In this document: piece by piece, positions 26,785 to 64,000 of the stretch
Numbering within the stretch: the stretch's first letter is position 1
Layout of the letters: each line of letters starts with the position of its first letter
Source: Chamaelirium japonicum
Lineage: Eukaryota; Streptophyta; Magnoliopsida; Liliales; Melanthiaceae
NCBI GenBank assembly: GCA_947650365.1
Contig: OX393553.1
Coordinates: 70,107,463-70,171,462 of the forward strand
Direction of reading: 5' to 3'
DNA: 64,000 nucleotides
Position numbers and translations under genes: made by a program
The notes under the pieces: model-generated
The model's input: the letters and a program-made list of their open reading frames with translations, nothing else
The model's database searches: none
Told to the model about the DNA's origin: nothing

Positions 26785-27535
26785 CAGTTAGTTCAGTTCG
26801 CATTGCGACATGGCCGACTAACCTGTAATGGTACAAAGCTACGTGACCCCGATACGTAGGTTCGACTGAAATGGCAAATCGCCTAAGTCCAATCGATACA
26901 AGGGTGCTATGCTGAGTACTCCGAATAATTGGCGTCGCACATGCTCCCGTTATCACGTAAGGATACATGCACTAGTGCCTCACCACAGTTAGTTCGGTTT
27001 ATATTGCGACACGGCCGACTAACCTGCAACAGTACAAAGCTACGTGTCCCGATACGTAGGTTCGACTGAAACGGCACTTCACCTAAGTCCAATCGATACA
27101 AGGGTGCCACGCTGAATACTTCGAATCATTAGCGTCACACATACTCCCGTTGTCACATAAGGACACATGCACTAGTGCCTCGCTACAGTTAGTTTGGTTC
27201 GCCTTGCAATACAGTCGACTAACTTGCAATGGTACAAAGCTACGTGTCCCGATACGTAGGTTCGACTGAAATAGCGCTTCGCCTAAGTCCAATTGATACA
27301 AGGGCGCTATGCTGAGTACTCCAAATCAATGACGTTGCATATGCTCCCATTGTCACGTAAGGGCACATGCACTAGTGCCTTGCCACAGTTAGTTTGGTTT
27401 GTGTTGCAACACGACCGACTAACCTGCAACAGTACAAAACTACGCGTCCCGACGTAGGTTCGACTAAAATGGTACTTCCCTAAGTCCAACTGATACAAAG
27501 GCACCACGCTGAGTACTCCGAAGTCTAACCCCCTA
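26785..27535. repeat. Tandem array, 200-bp unit, nearly four copies
   Basis: CAGTTAGTT starts at 26785, 26986, 27186 and 27386, 200-201 bp apart. Each unit includes AAAGCTACGTG and CGATACGTAGGTTCGACTGA. The array follows gag directly, the same position as the 107-bp array in the first Gypsy element. Confidence 0.92.
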
Positions 27536-27544
27536 TTGATCAAC

Positions 27545-28640
27545 AAGCCCAAGGCCTGACCTTGGCATTCAAAGATAAAGCCCGGGACGGCAACATTGTC
27601 TCGGCCCAAGGTAACAGCCTTGGCATTGAAAAGCAAAGCTCGAGGCAGGCTTCGCCGCCATGGCATTTGACAAAGCACGAGACGACGACATCGTCTCGGC
27701 CCAAGGTGACAACCTTGGCATTCGAAAGCAAAGCCCGAGGCAGGCTCCATCGCCTCGGCAATAGACAAAGCCCGAGACAGTGACACTGTCTCGACCCAAG
27801 GTGACAGCCTTGACATTCGAAAACAAAGCCCGAGGCAGACTCCGCCGCCTCGGCATCTGACAAAGCATGAGATGGCAACATCGTCTCGGCACAAGGTGAC
27901 AGCCTTGGCATTCAAAAGCAAAGGTCGAGACAGGCTCCACCGCCTCGGCAATAAACAAATCCCAAGACAGTGACATCGTCTCGACCTAAGGTGACAGCCT
28001 TGACATTCGAAAACAAAGCTCGAGGCATGCTCCACCGCCTTGGCAACAGACAAAGTCTGAGACGGTGACATCGTCTCGGCCCAAGGTGACAGTCTTGGTA
28101 TTCAAAAGCAAAATCCAAGGCAGGCTCCGCCGCCTCAACACCAGACAAAGCCCGAGACGGCGACATCGTCTCGGCCCAAGGTGATAGCCTTGGCATTCAA
28201 AAGCAAAGCTCGAGACATCAGCACCGTCTTGGCCCAAGGCAACCTCTGACTCGGCATTCAAAGACAAAGTCCAAGACAGGCTTCGTTACCTCAGCACCTG
28301 ACGAAGCCCGAGACGTCGGCACTGTCTCAGCCCGAGGCGACCTTCGCCTCGACATTCGAAGACAAAGTCCGAGGCAGGCTTCCCCGCCTCGGCACCTGAC
28401 GAAGCCCGAGACGTCGATACCGTCTCGACCCAAGGCGACCTCTATCTCGGCATTCGAAGACAAAGTCTGAGGCAGGTTTTGCCACCTCGGCACCTGACGA
28501 AGGCCGAGATGCCTACATCGTATCGGGCCAAGGCTACATCAGCCTCGGCACTCGAAGACAAAGTCCGAGGCAGGCTTCACCGCCTCGGCACCCTTCCAAT
28601 GCCGAGACATCGATACTGTCTCGGCCTAAGGAAATAGCCT
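27545..28640. repeat. Tandem array, 95- to 98-bp unit, about 11 copies
   Basis: CCCAAGG-type motifs recur at 27605, 27700, 27795, 27890, 27985, 28080 and 28175 (95 bp). After a short unit they recur at 28331, 28429, 28527 and 28625 (98 bp). Inner motifs GCCTCGGCA and CAAAGCCCGAGAC resemble those of the 67-bp array of the first Gypsy element. Confidence 0.9.
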
Positions 28641-29733
28641 TTGCATTCAAAGACAAAGTCTGAGACCTATGGTCGACATTCAACTAGAACCTGTTGCATC
28701 AATTAGCACCCCGCCTCGGTCAACCAGCCCTCAAAAGCGACGTGCACGACCCGTGGCATAGCCTTCGATGCTACAAACGATTGGGCGACATTCGTCGTTC
28801 AATCTTCCGACAGTATTGACCTCCTGGCAACGATTGACCGTCTCAACCGGTCGATCGCAATTCCATTGAACACTCGAGATTCAACCATAAACATCAACCC
28901 TCTGAACCGTCATCATCGACTAACAGTGATCGACCAATCGACCCTTGGCCAGGGGTCGCCCACGTTTGTCTATGCACTCGACGGACAAACGTCGACAAGC
29001 TCCGGCACCCTACTCCTAGCGACGATCGGGTAGATAAACTGAATCGTACTCGGGCCCGATCAGTAAATCGTACCCAATCGCACACCGGCATGCAACAACG
29101 GCTGTAATGGGACACCCGACACTGCCCTTCGTTCATAGCATACCGAGAGCATGACATCAACGGTCAGGAATCGCGAACGGCTAGGACTCATGCCCTCAGC
29201 AGTGGCACCACTAACCTGGCAACCGATATTCAGATGTTCAACACATATCAATGGCATCCATTCACATGATACACACTTACAGGTGAGGTATTCAACTATT
29301 AAGTTGGCTGAATAGCATTTCATCCATCCAATTTGAGAGAGTGGGTGAGTTTATAACACCTAGTTGTTGTCATTTACAACACAAATAGCTGTCATGCCTT
29401 TTCTCTGACCAAACTGTGGTTCAACACAATCGGGACAATAATTGTGGGTTAAAAGGCTTTGCTCTGACTATAGCAAGTGATATGACATGGCATACCCATC
29501 AAACAGAACATCAACGGCCATGAATCCTCTCTCTCTCTCTTTCAATTGGACTGAAACACAGAGAGGAGAGGAGCGATTTTAGCCCGAAACCACCCGCCCC
29601 CTATGATTTTAGCCCGAAACCTCCCGCCCCATGGGTGTCTTGCCCGACCCTCACCTACGCAATCGTCCGCCGGCACCGGCTACTAGTCTTGTCTTGTGGA
29701 GTCCCAGTCAACCAAGTTACCATCTGCCTAATT
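28641..29733 (+). other. 3' non-coding region of the third Gypsy element
   Basis: No gene or protein-family signal on either strand. It holds a small CT tract (29526-29542) and a 27-bp direct repeat (GATTTTAGCCCGAAACC at about 29574 and 29604). Confidence 0.6.
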
Positions 29734-29746
29734 GGGAGGGGGTAAC
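29734..29746 (+). other. Polypurine tract of the third Gypsy element
   Basis: GGGAGGGGGTAAC is identical to the tract before the 3' LTR of the first Gypsy element. The LTR expected to start TGTGGG at 29747 is replaced by ACACTCAGCCGG and a GC-rich array. Confidence 0.75.
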
Positions 29747-30945
29747 ACACTCAGCCGGCCCCTGACAGGGGGTCGACGTGCGTAACGGTCGGCCCCGTGC
29801 AGCGGGTCGACAAACGGACGACGGTCAACCCCGCGCGCAACGGGTCTGCAGACGCGCACTCAGCCGGCCCCTGGCAGGGAGTCAACAGGCGTAACGGTCG
29901 GCCTCGTGCAGTGGGTCAACAGACGGACGACGGTCGGCCCCACGCGCAGCGGGTCGGCAAACAGACTAAGTCGGCCCCGCACAACGGGTCGGCAGACACG
30001 CACCCAACTTGCCCCTGGCAGGGGGTCAGCCGGCGCAACGATCGGCCCCGTGCAGCGGGTCAACAGACGGACGACGGTCAGCCCTCGGCCCCGCGTGCAG
30101 TGGGTCAGCAAACAAACGACTGCAACACACACCCGGCCGGCCCCTAACAAGGGGTCGGCGGGCGCAACAGTCGGCCCTGTGCAGCGGGTCGACAGACGGA
30201 CGACGATCGGCCCCGCGCGCAGCGAGTCGGCAAACAGACGACAGTCGGCCCCGCGCAATGGGTCGGTAGACGCGCACCCAGCCGGCCGCTGACAGGGGGT
30301 CGGTAGACGCGCACCCAGCCGGCCGCTGACAGGGGGTCGGCAGGCGCAACGGTCGGCACCGTGCAGCAAGTCGACATACAGACGACAATCGGCCCAGAGC
30401 GCCACTAGTCGGCAAACAGACAACGGTCGACCCCTCGCAACGGGTTGGCAGACGCGCACCCGGCCGGCCCCTAGCAGTGGATCGGCAGGCTCGACAGTCG
30501 GCCCCGCGCGACAGGTCGGTAGACGCACACCCAACCGGCCACTGGCAGGTGGTCGACAGGCGCAACGGTTGGCCCCGTGCAGCGGGTCAACAGACGGACG
30601 ACGGTCGGCCCCGCATGCAGCAAGTCGGCAAACATACGATAGTCGACCCCGCGCAACGGGTCGACAGACGCACACCCAGCCGGCCCATGGCAGGGGGTCA
30701 GCAGGCGCAACGATCGGCCCCGTACAGCAAGTAAACAGATGGACGACGGTCGACCCCGTGCACAGCGAGTCAACAAACAGACGCCTGTCGGCCCCCTACA
30801 ACGGGTCGGCAGACGCACACCCGGCCAGCCCCTGTCAGTGGGTCGGCGGGCATAACGGTCGGCCCCTGACAAGAGATCGGCAGCCGCGATGGTCAACCCC
30901 GGACAGGAAATCAGCAGATGAGCGATCAGTTTTTTGCACCAGAAA
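29747..30945. repeat. GC-rich tandem array, about 36-bp units in a roughly 145-bp higher-order unit
   Basis: Blocks of the form GGTCGGCCCCGCGCAACGGG repeat at about 36 bp. Groups of four, ending in CGCACCCAGCCGGCC, recur at about 30523, 30669 and 30811. Long overlapping open frames here reflect the low frequency of A/T-rich stops. Confidence 0.88.
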
Positions 30946-31392
30946 GTCCCAGCCAGCTAGGTTAGCATCTAAAACTGGACATCTATAGCTTTCTCTCTAA
31001 AAAGTGGGCATCTATAACTCTCTAAAACTGTGCATCTACATATTTCTCTCTCAAAAATCTTAGCATTTATAACTTTCCCTATAAAACTAGGCATCCACAG
31101 CTTTTTCTCTAAAAACTAGTCATTTATAACTCTCTAAAAATGCATATCTACAGCTCTCTCTCTCTAAAAATTTGGCATTTATAACTTTCTATCTCTAAAA
31201 CTGAGCATCGACAGCTTTCTCTCTAAAAACTAAAATTTATAACTTTTTCTGTAAAACTGAATCTTTAGCTCTCTTTAAAAATTGGACATTTATAACTCTC
31301 TAAAACTGCGCACCTACAGCTCTCGTTAAAAACTGGACAATTATAACTTTCCAAAACTGTGCATATACAGCTCTCTAAAACTAATCATTTAT

Positions 31393-31453
<61 letters not shown>

Positions 31454-31700
31454 AAACTACACATCTATAACTCTACAAATTGGGCATTTATAACTCCAAA
31501 ATTAGGCATCTACAGCTTTCTCCCTCTAAAAACTAAAAATTTATAACTCTATAAAATTGCGCATCTATAGCTCTCTTTAAAAACTTGGCATTAACAACTC
31601 TCTAAAACTGGGTATCTACATCTCTCTAAAACTGGGCATTCAGAACTCTCTAAAACTGGACATTCAAAACTTTCAAATATGGCTTCTACAACTCTCTCTA
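30946..31700. repeat. Degenerate CTCTCTAAAACTGGGCAT repeat with (CT)n
   Basis: Variable copies of roughly 28-32 bp (CTAAAACTGGGCATCTA, CTCTCTAAAA, TTATAACT) fill the region, interrupted by a pure (CT)n tract at 31395-31452. No coding signal. The start repeats the GTCCCAG segment found at 29701, just before the polypurine tract. Confidence 0.8.
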
Positions 31701-62311
<30,611 letters not shown>

Positions 62312-62495
62312 GGCTATTACAGTGAGGCGTGCGGTGTCGCACCGCAGCCGTCCGATGCACCGCTGTGTGCTCATTTTTTGTGAGGATGATCAACATACCA
62401 TAGATAACACCTCTACAAAAAATCATGACATTCTGAAACTCGAATCCAACGATTAGGATGATGGGTCAAAATTTCATGGGTCATCCGATCCTGAC
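62312..62495. mobile_element. Microsatellite-bordered MITE-like module
   Basis: GGCTATTACAGTGAGGCG to CGATCCTGACC between (GA)n on the left and (TA)n on the right. Its internal phrase on ATGATCAACATACC resembles the module at 63202 (GTGATCACCTTACC). No clear inverted repeat of its own. Confidence 0.45.
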
Positions 62496-62496
62496 C

Positions 62497-62559
<63 letters not shown>
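62496..62559. repeat. (TA)n(CA)n microsatellite
   Basis: About 18 bp of TA then 45 bp of CA, left border of the hairpin element. Confidence 0.97.
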
Positions 62560-62564
<5 letters not shown>

Positions 62565-62565
62565 G

Positions 62566-63127
62566 TGCTCACCTGCAGGACGTCCCGCACTGATGGTTTG
62601 CGAGACGCGTTGGATGGGATTCGGATCAACGGATGAGATTTGGATCAACGGATGGGATTCACGGTTGTACACCTAATAGGACCAAAAAAATCACTATTAC
62701 TGTAGCTGCTACAGTAACAGCAAATTTTTTTGTCCTATTGTACACCCACCACGAATCTCATCCGTTGATCCATTGGAATTCCAATGGATAAACGGATTAG
62801 ATTTGTGGTGGGTGTTTTTCTTGTCCTATTAGCCCTACACCCACCATGAATCTCATCTGTTGATCCATCGGAATTCCGATGGATCAACGGATGAGATTCG
62901 TGGTGGGTGTAGAGCTAATAAAACAAAAACAATTCGTTGTTACTGTAGCAGCTACAGTAACAGCGAAATTTTTTTGTCCTATTAGGTGTACAACCATGAA
63001 TCCCATCCGTTGATTCAAATATCTTTTGAATCCCATCTGTTGATCCAAATCTCATCCGTTGATCCGAATCCCATCCAATGCATCCCGCAAACCATTGGTG
63101 CGGCCGTGCGGGACATCTCGTAGGTGA

Positions 63128-63130
<3 letters not shown>
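62566..63130. mobile_element. Long-hairpin MITE (565 bp) between microsatellites
   Basis: TGCTCACCTGCAGGACGTCC at left pairs with GGTGAGCA and preceding bases at right; arms of more than 200 bp continue through TGTACACCTAATAGGAC. Inner shorter palindromes GTAGCTGCTACAG and TTGGAATTCCAA mark the centre. It is bordered by (CA)n and (TA)n, so the duplication cannot be defined beyond TA. Confidence 0.85.

Positions 63131-63199
<69 letters not shown>
63131..63199. repeat. (TA)n microsatellite
   Basis: About 69 bp of TA separating two MITE modules. Confidence 0.97.
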
Positions 63200-63201
<2 letters not shown>

Positions 63202-63202
<1 letters not shown>

Positions 63203-63587
63203 GGCTGGGTTCCTATGACATGTCATAGGGAGTACCCTATGACATATGGTGAATTAGTAATGCTAGAATGTTTAGAATGTGCTGAATTTTTTTGAGGGTG
63301 ATCACCTTACCTTAGATAGACTGTCCACAAAAAATCAAAGCATTCTAAAACTTGTTGGGGCATCAAAATGCTAGAAGCTTTATCGGCCATCCATTTTAAC
63401 CGTTAAATTGAAAATCATATTTGATGCCTCTAGAAGTTTTAGAATGAGCCGATTTTTTGCGAGGGTCCTATCTAAGATAGGGTGATCATTCTTATAAAAA
63501 TTCACAACATTCTAAATATTCTAGGGTTAATAACTCACCATATGTCCTAGGGTACTCCCTATGACATGTCATAGGAACTCATTTCCC
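63202..63587. mobile_element. MITE with 45-bp inverted repeats between TA tracts (386 bp)
   Basis: GTTCCTATGACATGTCATAG and on to ATATGGTGA at left is repeated inverted at right with one or two mismatches. Each arm itself contains the palindrome ATGACATGTCAT. TA tracts lie on both sides. Confidence 0.88.
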
Positions 63588-63600
63588 TATATATATATAT

Positions 63601-64000
63601 AAAGGTTTGGAGTTTCGACCGAAACCGATCCGTTTCGGTCGGAACCGGTCCCGAAACCCTCCAGTTTCGGGTTTCGGAACTCAGCACTCAGTAAAAGCAG
63701 GACAGGGTTCAGGATAAGGTGTAAGTAAATGATTTTTATGTTCTCCATTTACTTTTAAGTTATTTTATGTAAATAAGCAAATACCCCCCATTTGGATTTA
63801 ATAAAAATATCAGAAAAATCAAAATACAAATGAATCAAAATGTAATTTTTCGGTTCCTATACAAAATCAAATTTTACAGCTTTTGGCAACAAAAGAAAAT
63901 TCGATGAAAAAAAAACCTCAAAGTATTTTAGACCGGAAAAAATTTCAGAAATCTAGAAGTATAAGATCAACTTAAAAACCCAAAGTACAATAAAATATTT
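63601..64000. mobile_element. Start of another MITE-like element, cut by window end
   Basis: Begins with dense CCGAAAC/GTTTCGG inverted motifs (63605-63680), like subterminal regions of hAT MITEs, then AT-rich DNA. The other end is outside the window. Confidence 0.4.

Larger units (their letters stand above)
12553..29746 (+). mobile_element. Third Gypsy element, split by Copia, 3' LTR missing
   Basis: The 5' LTR (12553-13225), primer site (13229-13245), leader (13246-14056), gag (26008-26745), two tandem arrays and a polypurine tract (29734-29746) lie in element order on the plus strand, interrupted by Copia at 14057-25851. Gag, primer site and polypurine tract match the first Gypsy element, so both belong to one Tat-like group. 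No pol is visible and no LTR follows the polypurine tract. Confidence 0.85.

Noticed and set aside
29797-30988. Overlapping open frames up to 271 codons on both strands.
   Set aside because: They follow the 36/145-bp GC-rich repeat; the peptides are pure repeat translations with no family resemblance.

Overview
This is plant nuclear DNA, and most of it is transposable elements. The evidence is a spliced gene for an EDEM-type alpha-mannosidase with plant-like features, LTR retrotransposons primed by tRNA-iMet and tRNA-Asp-like sites, hAT, Tourist and foldback MITEs, a decayed L1-type LINE, and long TA, CT and CA microsatellites. No bacterial, viral or organellar gene set is present. A flowering plant with long TE-filled introns is the likely source; I cannot resolve the species.

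Left part (1-31700) is a retrotransposon nest with no host gene. A Tat-like Ty3/Gypsy element on the minus strand (1-8248, outer end beyond the window) carries only gag plus four families of tandem repeats in place of pol. It sits in the remnant of a second minus-strand Gypsy (8249-9595). Next come a pure (TA)n tract, 2.3 kb of almost G-free CA/CCCA-rich DNA, and a plus-strand Gypsy (12553-29746). That last element is split by a Copia element (14057-25851, TSD CCCTC). The Copia is itself split inside pol by a solo LTR of its own family (19975-21930, TSD GTAAG). The outer Gypsy ends in three more tandem arrays, and its 3' LTR is missing at the polypurine tract.

Right part (32337-61202 and beyond) is one host gene on the minus strand. 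Eleven exons, all with GT-AG junctions and matching phases, encode 473 residues of an ER degradation-enhancing alpha-mannosidase (GH47, plant MNS4/MNS5 type), including the true stop codon. The amino-terminal exons lie beyond 64000. About 1.4 kb of coding sequence is spread over 28.9 kb. The introns hold a short non-autonomous LTR element (35578-37882), a Tourist MITE split by a young gag-only Gypsy (38595-43457), a LINE split by an hAT-like element (47200-50755), a PIF/Harbinger derivative (from 52373), two hAT MITEs with 8-bp target duplications (57350-57958 and 58169-59097), a foldback element (32664-33129) and two tiny 5'-truncated retroposons.

Right edge (62164-63600) is a run of palindromic MITE-like modules separated by TA, CT and CA microsatellites, resembling microsatellite-targeting Micron-type elements. 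The EDEM gene is the only candidate for host function: trimming of N-glycans on misfolded glycoproteins in the ER to mark them for degradation. Retroelement coding regions are mostly broken; the exception is the 578-codon gag ORF at 40175-41911.
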